Part shown: one piece after another, positions 45,309 through 53,443 of the stretch
Layout of the letters: every line of letters starts with the position of its first letter
How positions within the stretch are numbered: position 1 is the stretch's first letter
Source: a virus
Length of the DNA: 56,306 nt
IMG/VR virus record: IMGVR_UViG_3300027985_000330
Span: 1-56,306 of that record
Reading direction: 5' to 3' (one strand)
Position numbers and translations under genes: made by a program
Notes under the pieces: generated by a model
What the model saw: the letters and a program-made list of their open reading frames with translations, nothing else
Told to the model about the DNA's origin: nothing
The model's database searches: none

Positions 45309-45795
45309 GCTTTTTAAATACTCCATTTTCGGTTGTTCCTGTTCGATTCTTAATTACGTTATATGCCGACTCAAGGCAATCAACGACATCAAGATCATTC
45401 TTCGATGCGATAACATTCAACCAGCAAATTGCCTTTGTCAATAACATTTTTGATGTATTTTCATAAATTGCGTAAATTGCTAGTAATAGATTAAACATCG
45501 CATCAGCTTCGGATTGATCCATGAACTGAAACGATCGTTCTTTCCCGAGTGCCATCACATCAACATCAACCGGAATACCAAAGATTTTTCCGAATAAAAT
45601 TAATGTAACCAAAACATCCCCGATTGCATCTTTGATTTCCTCGTGATTATTTTTGCAAATCCCATCAGCGAGTTCACCGCATTCCGAAGCGCACTTAAGC
45701 AATTGCTTAATTTGATTGCCTTTTACGACAATTCCTTTTTCACGTCCCCATTCAACAACGAGATCATGCAATTCTGTGTATGTATATTCGCTCAT
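45301..45795 (-). CDS. MazG-like nucleotide pyrophosphohydrolase
   Basis: 164 residues. 'ASECGELADGICKN' (E..E) and 'EIKDAIGDVLVTLILF' (D..D) form the metal-binding helices of MazG-type NTPases. Family members hydrolyse (d)NTPs to NMPs, and phage forms may tune alarmone or nucleotide levels. C-terminal half is helical and not typical. Confidence 0.75.
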   Translation of the reverse strand: MSEYTYTELHDLVVEWGREKGIVVKGNQIKQLLKCASECGELADGICKNNHEEIKDAIGDVLVTLILFGKIFGIPVDVDVMALGKERSFQFMDQSEADAMFNLLLAIYAIYENTSKMLLTKAICWLNVIASKNDLDVVDCLESAYNVIKNRTGTTENGVFKKHE

Positions 45796-45797
45796 AA

Positions 45798-46694
45798 TTA
45801 AAATACTTCTGTTAGTGTTTCTTTGATTTTTCGGATTAAAAGTGTATTTAGAGTCTTAAAATCTACTTTTGGCATCTTATATTTTTTAACTATATTCCAA
45901 GATTCTTCAATAATGAATTCATTAAAACAGCGTGACAGTAATTCTGGTATATATTTCGAACTCCAACCATCGTGTAATTCTTTCACTTTTTCGAATTCTT
46001 TTTCGATAAATGCAGTTGTCGCCAAATCATTAATGATCTCTTCTTCAATCATCTTAGATCCTTTCGATTCTGGAGCACCCATTTCTTTTCGATGCTTTTC
46101 TTTGAATTCGCTCGTTACTATTTTTGCCCATGTTTTGCGACCATATTTATTTTCGTAATTATAGTTTTTGCAAACTACACCTTCTCCAGTTCCTTCACCA
46201 TCCTTTATTAGATAGTTATTTTCGTCTAAACATTTTAGCAAATTCTCATATGTAGGATTATTAATAATGCGCAATGGTGGAATATATTGGATACCATATT
46301 CTTCCAAGATTTCGCTGTATTGTTCATAGGTTAAATAATCTCCGCATGAATCAATAACATCAAATACGTAGAAATTGCGCCATGCCGATTCTCTATATGT
46401 TTTTAATGAATGCGGAACGAGCCATTCTCCAGCTAAACGAAGTTTTGGAAATTCTTTGAAAAACTCTTCAAATTGTTTCTGAGTTACCGCCCAATTCATA
46501 AACCCAGCATTATCATTTTCAATACTTAATTGGCGATTGCGTGATCCAGCGCAAAGTTCACCATCTGAATCGAGCCAGAGCTGAGCATTTGTTCCGTCTA
46601 TTTTCGGAAACACATAAACGCGACCGATAAGAATTCCGTCTGTTTCATCAGTTCCCAATCGTTCAACGTGCTGATATTTTTGATATTCACTCAT
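45798..46694 (-). CDS. RNA ligase (Rnl2-like)
   Basis: 298 residues. Motif I 'VFPKIDGTNAQLW' with Lys31 for AMP, motif III 'RNFYVFDVI', motif IV 'TGEGVVCKNYNY', motif V region 'GRKTWAKIVTSEF'. Short helical C-terminal domain (about 220-298). Seals RNA nicks, for example after host tRNA cutting. Partner enzymes could be the interrupted kinase and the phosphoesterase. Confidence 0.85.
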   Translation of the reverse strand: MSEYQKYQHVERLGTDETDGILIGRVYVFPKIDGTNAQLWLDSDGELCAGSRNRQLSIENDNAGFMNWAVTQKQFEEFFKEFPKLRLAGEWLVPHSLKTYRESAWRNFYVFDVIDSCGDYLTYEQYSEILEEYGIQYIPPLRIINNPTYENLLKCLDENNYLIKDGEGTGEGVVCKNYNYENKYGRKTWAKIVTSEFKEKHRKEMGAPESKGSKMIEEEIINDLATTAFIEKEFEKVKELHDGWSSKYIPELLSRCFNEFIIEESWNIVKKYKMPKVDFKTLNTLLIRKIKETLTEVF

Positions 46695-47179
46695 TTTATA
46701 TCCTTTGTTTCAAAATCATTAAGTATTGTAACCGCATCATTTGGCTTCGTTATGTCAGTGTTATCAAGCTTTTTCGGATAACCTGGACGTTCGATCCAAA
46801 ATACATGGCAATCATATCGCTCGCGGATTAAATCAAGCTCACATTGACGGCGAATTCCATCAACAACGCTACAACCGCGATTGATAAGCTCACCAGCTAA
46901 ACACGCCGGATCATCATCGCACATCCTGTTTCCATACCATACAAGCCACGGTCTCCACGCTTCTTTATTTGACTTGATTTTCTCGTATATGGCATACCAC
47001 GAAGTAGCACCCATAAAACCACCGAATAAATGATAAAGCTCTTGAGCGAATGTCTCAATAATGATGTCACTCGTGGTTCCATGTTTCAATCCGTGAGATT
47101 CTGCAAATTGCTTGCCTAAAGTTGACTTTCCAACTTCCGGTCCAGATCCAAGAAAAAGATATACTACTTGTTTTTCCAT
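46691..47179 (-). CDS. deoxynucleoside monophosphate kinase-like (P-loop)
   Basis: 162 residues. Walker A 'GSGPEVGKST' (11-20), then 'HGLKHGTTSDIIIETFAQEL' and a lid-like 'VVDGIRRQCELDLIRERY', ending 'FWIERPGY'. Like phage dNMP kinases of the T4 gp1/AAA type. Overlaps the ligase start (ATGA). Confidence 0.7.
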   Translation of the reverse strand: MEKQVVYLFLGSGPEVGKSTLGKQFAESHGLKHGTTSDIIIETFAQELYHLFGGFMGATSWYAIYEKIKSNKEAWRPWLVWYGNRMCDDDPACLAGELINRGCSVVDGIRRQCELDLIRERYDCHVFWIERPGYPKKLDNTDITKPNDAVTILNDFETKDIK

Positions 47180-47430
47180 AGTGCCTCAATGATAGGATCA
47201 TTTAAATGTAGCGTTGCTTTATGTTGCATGAAAAATGAATCTTTTTGCATTTCTCGTAATTTTCTAATAACTTCTTTTGCTGATTCTCGCTCTCTTAATG
47301 CTATATATTTTTGATATTTGAACATTAAAGATCCAATTACGCAAAAAGAACGGTTAATTTCTTCACAGAATTCATTAACTCGCTTTCTTAAAGAATCAAT
47401 GAATTCATCTGATATTACATTGTTGTTCAT
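47164..47430 (-). CDS. hypothetical helical protein
   Basis: 88 residues, helical, basic ('FIDSLRKRVNEFCEEINRSF', 'KYIALRERESAKEVIRKLRE'). Overlaps both neighbours. Function unknown. Confidence 0.45.
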   Translation of the reverse strand: MNNNVISDEFIDSLRKRVNEFCEEINRSFCVIGSLMFKYQKYIALRERESAKEVIRKLREMQKDSFFMQHKATLHLNDPIIEALWKNK

Positions 47431-47816
47431 AATTCGTAAACCTCCAATCCTAATTCAATAGCCTTTGCAAGCTCGATATTCGCACCTTTTGAGTTGCGCC
47501 AATCTCCAAACAATAAAATCGCATCACACGCAACGAGTTCGCCCAAGTCGCGTTCAAGCAATTCATCATATGTTGTATTCGGCGGTTGTTTATTCCAATC
47601 CCATCCAAGCGGGAGTCTAAACGGATTAATACCATGTTCAGCGTCAATTCTTGCCGGATTCACGACGTCCCATCCTTCACACGTCATTTGTGTTTCTACC
47701 GCGTAAAATGCTGGAAAATTATAGAATTCCAATCCAGTCATGCGTGAGCTGATATACAGCTTGCGTTTTCGTCCTTCAACCTTCGAGTCAAATATCGTTG
47801 GTAAGTTATACTTCAT
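47427..47816 (-). CDS. DUF4406 (deoxyribosyltransferase-like) protein
   Basis: 129 residues. 'KRKLYISSRMTGLEFYNFPAF', 'GWDVVNPARID' and 'LLERDLGELVACDAILLFGDW' with 'SKGANIELAKAIELGLEV' are the DUF4406 pattern, related to nucleoside 2-deoxyribosyltransferases. May act on modified nucleotides. Confidence 0.75.
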   Translation of the reverse strand: MKYNLPTIFDSKVEGRKRKLYISSRMTGLEFYNFPAFYAVETQMTCEGWDVVNPARIDAEHGINPFRLPLGWDWNKQPPNTTYDELLERDLGELVACDAILLFGDWRNSKGANIELAKAIELGLEVYEL

Positions 47817-47967
47817 CTTTGAATTGCTCGCTGATAATTTTGTTTATATACGCATTCTCTTCGATTGTGAATACAAGTTCATTTGGCTTGCATATCATTT
47901 GACTTACCATCATGATAATTAGCTTTTCGCATAGATCACGATAAAAGTTTCTGTCTAGTTCGTTCAT
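47806..47967 (-). CDS. small hypothetical protein (53 residues)
   Basis: ATG at 47967 overlaps the next gene; 'MNELDRNFYRDLCEKLIIMM' and 'EENAYINKIISEQFKDEV'. Stop overlaps the DUF4406 start. Coupling suggests it is real. Function unknown. Confidence 0.5.
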   Translation of the reverse strand: MNELDRNFYRDLCEKLIIMMVSQMICKPNELVFTIEENAYINKIISEQFKDEV

Positions 47968-48356
47968 TGTTCTAGCAATTCTGGATTATCATGAATGTTT
48001 CCAATTATTTCTATATTAAATGCCCTATGCAATAGCGAAGGTAGTTTATGTGGCTTCGTGCTTATGAATTTCCAATATCCACCATTATCAGACCATTCCA
48101 CTTTTCCGTTTCCATTCATTTTTTCCATCCCAAAATCAGCTTTGACAATATCACCCTCATAAATATCTATCCAGTCATTGTCTTTGATTCCGACGCGTTG
48201 ACCTAATGTTTTTGAATCAATTTCTAAGTTTACTATAGTTTCTGGTCTTTCATCGCATATGAAATAATTATCTTTACTTTTACAAAAACCTCCATAAATC
48301 CATTGCCCGTTGTCTTTTCGTTTTCCTCTAAACTTGATTTCTCGTTTCATATTCAT
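47964..48356 (-). CDS. YopX-family protein
   Basis: 130 residues: 'REIKFRGKRKDNGQWIYGG', 'DSKTLGQRVGIKDNDWIDIYEGDIVKAD' (given in two parts here: GIKDNDW and YEGDIVKAD), 'GNIHDNPELL'. This is the standard YopX phage family; role unknown. Confidence 0.85.
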   Translation of the reverse strand: MNMKREIKFRGKRKDNGQWIYGGFCKSKDNYFICDERPETIVNLEIDSKTLGQRVGIKDNDWIDIYEGDIVKADFGMEKMNGNGKVEWSDNGGYWKFISTKPHKLPSLLHRAFNIEIIGNIHDNPELLEQ

Positions 48357-48357
48357 T

Positions 48358-48798
48358 TCAGCTTTCTATTAACATTTTACGATATTGCTTCATTCTCAGC
48401 TTTGCATTATTCGCAGGCTCAACGCCATTGTCAAGCAAAATTTTACGCTGTTCCTTCGATGACAATCTACCAAAACGACGCACGATGATAGGCAATCCTT
48501 TTGGATGCATAATGTCTGTTTGTTTCGTTGACCATATAGCGCATCGTTTCAGGATTGTCTCAAGATCGAGTTCGTATCTCTGAACAAGCGCATTCATTCG
48601 CGTTTTCCATGCGTTTTCGATTTTACCTAGCAACACATTCGATTCACGATGCACGACTCCACGAACAAAACCGCTGCAATGGTCGTGATCTACAACTGCG
48701 CAATCATCATTAAGCGGAATATCAAGAATAGGGCATCTCTCTGGTTTGTTTGCAATGCGCCACTCTCGAAGTTCGTCTGTGTTACGTATGATTTTCAC
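48358..48798 (-). CDS. recombination endonuclease VII-like (HNH)
   Basis: 146 residues. 'CAVVDHDHCSGFVRGVVHRE' with the catalytic DHDH (37-40) and 'SNVLLGKIENAW' match T4 gp49-type endonuclease VII. Three of the four usual zinc Cys are missing, as in other phage forms with His-Arg at that place. It resolves branched DNA before packaging. C-terminal basic helix. Confidence 0.75.
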   Translation of the reverse strand: MKIIRNTDELREWRIANKPERCPILDIPLNDDCAVVDHDHCSGFVRGVVHRESNVLLGKIENAWKTRMNALVQRYELDLETILKRCAIWSTKQTDIMHPKGLPIIVRRFGRLSSKEQRKILLDNGVEPANNAKLRMKQYRKMLIES

Positions 48799-49763
48799 AA
48801 TTCACCAAATAATTCTTGTTGGTCTTGTTTCCCTGAATTAACAGCTTCATCGCAGTTAAGAACAGCTTGCTTATAATATGTAGATTTTAACTCTGCTCCG
48901 ATTGCTTTTCTTCCATTTATTAATGCCCCGTATGCTTCACTTCCAACACCCAAAAATGGAGTTAATACTACTTCATCTGGATTGCTTCTTAATACAATAG
49001 TCCTCTCAATGACATCCAGTTGCAAAGGATGCACATGGCGTTCATCGTCTGGATCTTTACATTCCTTATATGGCAACACACGATCAATTCGAATGTCATC
49101 CCAGAATGCGCTCGCATATTGTCGCCATATCCAATGAGAATAACGATTTTCAGTTTGCTTCCCTGTATGCCCTTTCCATTGTAACAATTCATGTGGAATC
49201 TGTCTTTCGCCAGCATATGAATGTAATCCGGTTGGATGAATAACAGGAACTTTATTTTCTCCTTTTTTTCTAAACAAAAGCAAATAGTCCGCGCTTGCAA
49301 CGTCACATAAAATTGAATCATCAACAATCTGTTTGTGAGCTAAACCTTTTGCCATTGTTCTGTTTCTAACTCCAAGAGGTTCTTTCCAAATATGGTAACG
49401 CGCAATATATTTAAAACCAAGCCTTTCATGCATTCGGATAATATCACCAGGAAAGTCAATCAATGATCCACCAGTATTTGCTCCATGAGTTGGAATATCC
49501 ATGCAATGAACAGCACTACAACGACCCGATTTTGTAGTTCGAACAATTTGGTTAACTAAGTATTCATAGTGCTTAAAAAACTCATCATATGATTTGCAAT
49601 TACTCATATCACGTTCATCTGAACTGTAATTATATAGTCCGCAAAACGGAGGAGAATAAATAGACAAATCAACAGAATCATCTGGCAATGCGCTTACGAC
49701 ATCAACGCAATCTCCATTATAAAGAGCATATCTATCTGTTATTTTTTGTGCAATTACATCCAT
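48795..49763 (-). CDS. DNA N4-cytosine/N6-adenine methyltransferase (beta class)
   Basis: 322 residues. Motif IV 'DLSIYSPPF' (32-40) comes first and motif I 'VVLTPFLGVGSEAYGALI' near 267 comes last, so the beta order. Target domain in the middle. May guard phage DNA against restriction or mark DNA. Overlaps the nuclease and helicase genes. Confidence 0.85.
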   Translation of the reverse strand: MDVIAQKITDRYALYNGDCVDVVSALPDDSVDLSIYSPPFCGLYNYSSDERDMSNCKSYDEFFKHYEYLVNQIVRTTKSGRCSAVHCMDIPTHGANTGGSLIDFPGDIIRMHERLGFKYIARYHIWKEPLGVRNRTMAKGLAHKQIVDDSILCDVASADYLLLFRKKGENKVPVIHPTGLHSYAGERQIPHELLQWKGHTGKQTENRYSHWIWRQYASAFWDDIRIDRVLPYKECKDPDDERHVHPLQLDVIERTIVLRSNPDEVVLTPFLGVGSEAYGALINGRKAIGAELKSTYYKQAVLNCDEAVNSGKQDQQELFGEL

Positions 49764-51145
49764 GTCGGTAAGTTTCCTTTTGATTTTTGTTTATTATTTT
49801 TTTGCAATTTCAATTCATTATTCATAAGCGAAACTAAATTGTCAAACATTTCCATTGCTGCAATTTCTTTTCGTTTTAAGTTTTGTAAAACGTCTGATTC
49901 TCCTTCTGTTGCAATAACATCAATTGTAACTGGATTCTTTTGACCGAAACGCCAAGACCGCCTAATACATTGATACCATTGTTCGAATGAATGAGATGGG
50001 AAAAATGTTTGATGATTGCAATGTTGCCAATTAAACCCAAATCCAGCTACTTGAGGTTTTGTAACTAATACTCTAAGTTGTTTTGACTGAAAAGCCTTAA
50101 ATAATTCCTCTTTTCTTTCGTCTGAATCGCTTCCGCTAATTTGCTTTGCATCTGGTATTAACTTCTCAATCAAATCTCCCTCGCGGTTTAAATGACACCA
50201 AGAAACAACAGGATCTTTTGTTGAACATGCGATCATTGCAGCGTGTTCGCATCGCTCATCAACCGTTCTTGATCTTTCTTCCCGCTGTTCTTGTAATCCT
50301 CTCGCCGGAAGTGGTAATAAATAACCATCTTTTAACGATCTAGCTTTTACAATATGTTGATTTGTAATTAATTCAGGAAGTATGAAATTTCCATCGTCAA
50401 ATCCCATATCTGAAGGTTTTCTTAATGCCCTTGCCCATGAGCAAACCCATCTCCAGAAATCTCGTTCAGCATGACCCCTAAAGCGAAACTTACCCCCAAA
50501 ATCATGAGACCATCTTCTTGCTCCATTTCCGCTACCTCCTTGCGCATACGAATCATTGTTTGCCTTAAAAAACATTTTAAGCATATCAATATATCCAAGT
50601 TCTCCTAACGCTTCACTGGATGTTCCAAGCTCAATATAATCATTTGGCGCTGCCGTTGCAGTGCATAATAAACGATATGGCATTTTCTTCATGAATTCTG
50701 TCACCTGTAGCTTTGTAACACCATCGAAATTTTTCAAAATTGAGCTTTCATCGCATACACATCCTATAAAATCATTTCTATCAAAATAATGAAGTCTCTC
50801 ATAATTTGTAACAACGATTTTTGATGAAAATTTACCATCAGTGCAACGTTCTGCATTAACTCCTATTTTTTCAGCTTCCTGAATCATCTGAAATCCGACA
50901 GCAATCGGAGTTATTACTAATACTGGTTTATTTGTATGTCTAACAACATTCTCTGCAAACGTTAAAAGCATCCTTGATTTGCCCATCCCGCAATCTGCGA
51001 ATGTTGCCGATCTGCCCTTTCGAATGTTCCATGTAGATATTTCTGTTTGAAAATCAAAGTTATCATCTGGCATCCAAATTGGATCAAATCCATGCATTCC
51101 GCCTAAATGAGTTTTATTCTCAATAAATTTTTCGTAATCTGTCAT
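49754..51145 (-). CDS. SNF2-type DNA helicase
   Basis: 463 residues. Walker A 'DCGMGKSRMLL' (53-57 GMGKS), 'VLVITPIAVGFQM', motif II 'VCDESSILKNFDG' near 132, motif III 'LLCTATAAPND', motif V/VI 'GFGFNWQHCNHQTFF' and 'QCIRRSWRFGQKN'. Phage members act in replication or recombination. Next to the methyltransferase and nuclease, it could be part of DNA modification or repair. Confidence 0.85.
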   Translation of the reverse strand: MTDYEKFIENKTHLGGMHGFDPIWMPDDNFDFQTEISTWNIRKGRSATFADCGMGKSRMLLTFAENVVRHTNKPVLVITPIAVGFQMIQEAEKIGVNAERCTDGKFSSKIVVTNYERLHYFDRNDFIGCVCDESSILKNFDGVTKLQVTEFMKKMPYRLLCTATAAPNDYIELGTSSEALGELGYIDMLKMFFKANNDSYAQGGSGNGARRWSHDFGGKFRFRGHAERDFWRWVCSWARALRKPSDMGFDDGNFILPELITNQHIVKARSLKDGYLLPLPARGLQEQREERSRTVDERCEHAAMIACSTKDPVVSWCHLNREGDLIEKLIPDAKQISGSDSDERKEELFKAFQSKQLRVLVTKPQVAGFGFNWQHCNHQTFFPSHSFEQWYQCIRRSWRFGQKNPVTIDVIATEGESDVLQNLKRKEIAAMEMFDNLVSLMNNELKLQKNNKQKSKGNLPTWM

Positions 51146-51537
51146 TTCGTATCTTCAATTGCTTGTTCCTGTTTGTCAAAAATTCTCGCATATTGCAAGA
51201 CTAAATTTACTTGCGTTTGCTTTCCGGTTCGCCCCGTTACGCTTAAGCGATAATTCGGCACGTTGCCGACATCCGCAATCGGTTCAACCCGCGTGATGCA
51301 ACCAGCGTATCGATTTGTTATTCCGTTCACGTCCATTTCAAATGAGCACCATTTACCGATCCATGATTTCATGTAATAAGCGTCTCGCTCATTTCGCGGA
51401 TTCGATACCGGCTGTGTTTTCGCTTGCAGAATATGCGTTTTTGCATCGTTGCGCTTTATTCGACTCGGATCAAACGAGCGTGTTGACGCACCATCTTGCA
51501 GGATTTCACGCTTAATCTGTTCTGGTGTTTTCTTCAT
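51142..51537 (-). CDS. hypothetical protein
   Basis: 131 residues. Basic N-terminal part ('DPSRIKRNDAKTHILQ'), then a small beta barrel 'YAGCITRVEPIADVGNVPNY' and 'LSVTGRTGKQTQVN'. Not recognised; between helicase and small genes. Confidence 0.5.
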   Translation of the reverse strand: MKKTPEQIKREILQDGASTRSFDPSRIKRNDAKTHILQAKTQPVSNPRNERDAYYMKSWIGKWCSFEMDVNGITNRYAGCITRVEPIADVGNVPNYRLSVTGRTGKQTQVNLVLQYARIFDKQEQAIEDTK

Positions 51538-51788
51538 TAATCAATCCATCCGATTCCCCAATTTTTTCCATTTCCACAACTTGAAATGCACAATCTTGGC
51601 TTCTCAGAACAATTTTGCATTCCAATTCTAATAAATCCAAATGGAATATGAATTTCTATATTTGGTTTAGATATGCAAATATGAAATCCAAGGCTAATGC
51701 AATCCCATCCGACAAACCAAAAGAATGCAATAAATCTCCGCTCAAGTTCATATGAATTACACGCTTGTTTTGATTTTTTTATTTTCAT
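51537..51788 (-). CDS. hypothetical protein of a common phage family
   Basis: 83 residues with 'FFWFVGWDCISLGFHICISK' and 'PNIEIHIPFGFIRIGM': beta-rich and aromatic, typical for small uncharacterised phage proteins. Five Cys. Function unknown. Confidence 0.55.
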   Translation of the reverse strand: MKIKKSKQACNSYELERRFIAFFWFVGWDCISLGFHICISKPNIEIHIPFGFIRIGMQNCSEKPRLCISSCGNGKNWGIGWID

Positions 51789-51843
51789 AATTAATCTCTC
51801 TCATTTGGTGGAGTCCACCCAAGTTCTATCAATGATTCTCATG

Positions 51844-52101
51844 TTAAACTAGCTCAACATTGCTGTTACCTGATAGCCAAGCGATATTGCTAGCAACCTG
51901 ATTTTCGGGAATACCAATATCTCTCAATGTTTGCCTTCTCTTCATTTCTGCATCATGTAATGGCCCGCTTACTGTATCGTATCGAATCTGAAATTCGTTA
52001 AGCTTCTTTTTGTGAGAACGCTTCTGACGTGCGATATACACGTTTTCACTTTTTCCCGAGAAAATGAACTTTTGGTTAATTAATAAATCTCGTGCTTTCA
52101 T
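51844..52101 (-). CDS. hypothetical protein
   Basis: 85 residues from MKARDLLINQKFIF; basic middle ('ARQKRSHKKKLNEFQIRYD') then helical 'MKRRQTLRDIGIPENQVA'. Own promoter. Function unknown. Confidence 0.5.
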   Translation of the reverse strand: MKARDLLINQKFIFSGKSENVYIARQKRSHKKKLNEFQIRYDTVSGPLHDAEMKRRQTLRDIGIPENQVASNIAWLSGNSNVELV

Positions 52102-52105
52102 GATG

Positions 52106-52156
52106 ACAGTAGAACATGAATGAAAATGCGAGTCAATCACTTTTTTTTTAAAAAAA
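52106..52156 (-). promoter_or_regulatory. promoter with A-tract (copy 4)
   Basis: Minus strand A-tract of ten, GTGA, TTGACT, 19-base spacer, TACTGT, then the ATG of the 85-residue gene within about 5 bases. The tail of the spacer (ATTCATGTTC) is the same as in copy 2 at 29.03 kb. Confidence 0.45.
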
Positions 52157-52157
52157 A

Positions 52158-52406
52158 TTATTCACAACCGTTTTCTTTGAATGCCTTCAAAATTTCATCC
52201 AAGAAATACTCACGCGCAAAATGTAAATGCTTGCACCGTGTAGACGCATTAGATGCTCCATCGCGACGCTTAGGCCAGCAACGGCATTGGAACTGTTTGC
52301 AAGTGCAGACATCTTCGACTATATCAACGAGGTATTCGTCAATGTCTTTGTCCGATGATGACGTGATCCAGAATCGCGTTGGAGAATCAAAAGAGCGTAT
52401 TTTCAT
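52158..52406 (-). CDS. SWIM-type zinc finger protein
   Basis: 82 residues; 'VCTCKQFQCRCWPKR' then 'TRCKHLHFAREYFLDE' makes the SWIM CxC...CxH pattern. SWIM domains bind DNA or protein. Stop and start overlap with the methyltransferase (ATGA). Confidence 0.7.
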   Translation of the reverse strand: MKIRSFDSPTRFWITSSSDKDIDEYLVDIVEDVCTCKQFQCRCWPKRRDGASNASTRCKHLHFAREYFLDEILKAFKENGCE

Positions 52407-53440
52407 ATTTTACTCAACCATTCTGAATAGACACGATCTGCTATATTCGCCATCATCACTGGTGGAACGCTCATCCCGCACATATAATTAACATGACTTT
52501 TAGAATTAGAAATAAAATTATAATCAGACGGAAATGTCTGTATTTTTATTATTTCATCATTATTCAATTGTCTGCATATAGTTGGATGATAATTTTTATG
52601 ACTTGCACATGTTGTAAAGCATACATCGTTCATTGATTGCTTTCTACGTGCATCATATTTTCCAACACTTTCACATTGTTTCGCGTTAACCCAATAAGAT
52701 GTAGTTAATTCAGTTAGATCGCATGACAAATCATTATTGTCTGAAATTTCACTAAAGCATATTTCATCATAATCAAACTGCATATCAATGAATGATTCAC
52801 TTTGAAAAATATCAATAAACTCATTTTTATATAAGTCTTTTCTAATTGCAAAAAAGAAAACACGTTCACGTTTCTGCGGAACACCCATATATCTAGAATT
52901 CAAAAGACTATACGTAACGAAGTAACCAGCATTATAAAATGCATCTAAGATTGCATATAGATATTTCCTTGCATTGCCAATTAATAATCCTTTTACATTT
53001 TCAGCTATAATTATTTTTGGTTGCAATCTTTTGCCAAGATCAATGAAATCAAAAAATAAGGTATCTAAAACCTGCTTCTTCTGTCCTTCTCTAAATTTCT
53101 TTTCAACACCCCACGCTGCTTCTCTTAGTCCAGTGGTAGAAAAACTTGAGCAAGGCGGTGAACCATCAAGAATATCAAGATTGAATAATTCATCCGGTAA
53201 ATCTGTTCTATTTTTAAATTCTTGAATTGGCTCAATAAAGCAGTATTTTGGATTATGATTTACCTTATAACATTCTGCCATTCTTGGGTCAATTTCGTTG
53301 CAACCAAGAACATCAAACCCAGCAAGCTTATATCCCATAGTTGATCCACCGCCACAAGCAAAACATGAAAAAACATTTCCTTTATCTTTTGTAAACACCG
53401 CGTCTTTCAGCGTCCAATCATAGTTATATTTTGATTTCAT
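52403..53440 (-). CDS. C5-cytosine DNA methyltransferase
   Basis: 345 residues. Motif I 'FSCFACGGGSTMGYKLAGFD', motif IV 'DILDGSPPCSSFSTTG' with Cys97, motif VI 'IIIAENVKGLLIG', motif VIII 'GVPQKRERVFFFAI', and late motifs 'IKIQTFPSDY' region and 'YMCGMSVPPVMMANIA' near the end. All catalytic parts are present. Likely protects phage DNA from restriction. Confidence 0.9.
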   Translation of the reverse strand: MKSKYNYDWTLKDAVFTKDKGNVFSCFACGGGSTMGYKLAGFDVLGCNEIDPRMAECYKVNHNPKYCFIEPIQEFKNRTDLPDELFNLDILDGSPPCSSFSTTGLREAAWGVEKKFREGQKKQVLDTLFFDFIDLGKRLQPKIIIAENVKGLLIGNARKYLYAILDAFYNAGYFVTYSLLNSRYMGVPQKRERVFFFAIRKDLYKNEFIDIFQSESFIDMQFDYDEICFSEISDNNDLSCDLTELTTSYWVNAKQCESVGKYDARRKQSMNDVCFTTCASHKNYHPTICRQLNNDEIIKIQTFPSDYNFISNSKSHVNYMCGMSVPPVMMANIADRVYSEWLSKI

Positions 53441-53443
53441 AGT

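Noticed and set aside
51789-51843. 13-residue frame MIELGWTPPNERD (TTG start) between two genes
   Set aside because: Too short and with no ATG; I cannot show it is translated, although the Trp-Thr-Pro-Pro end is phage-like.
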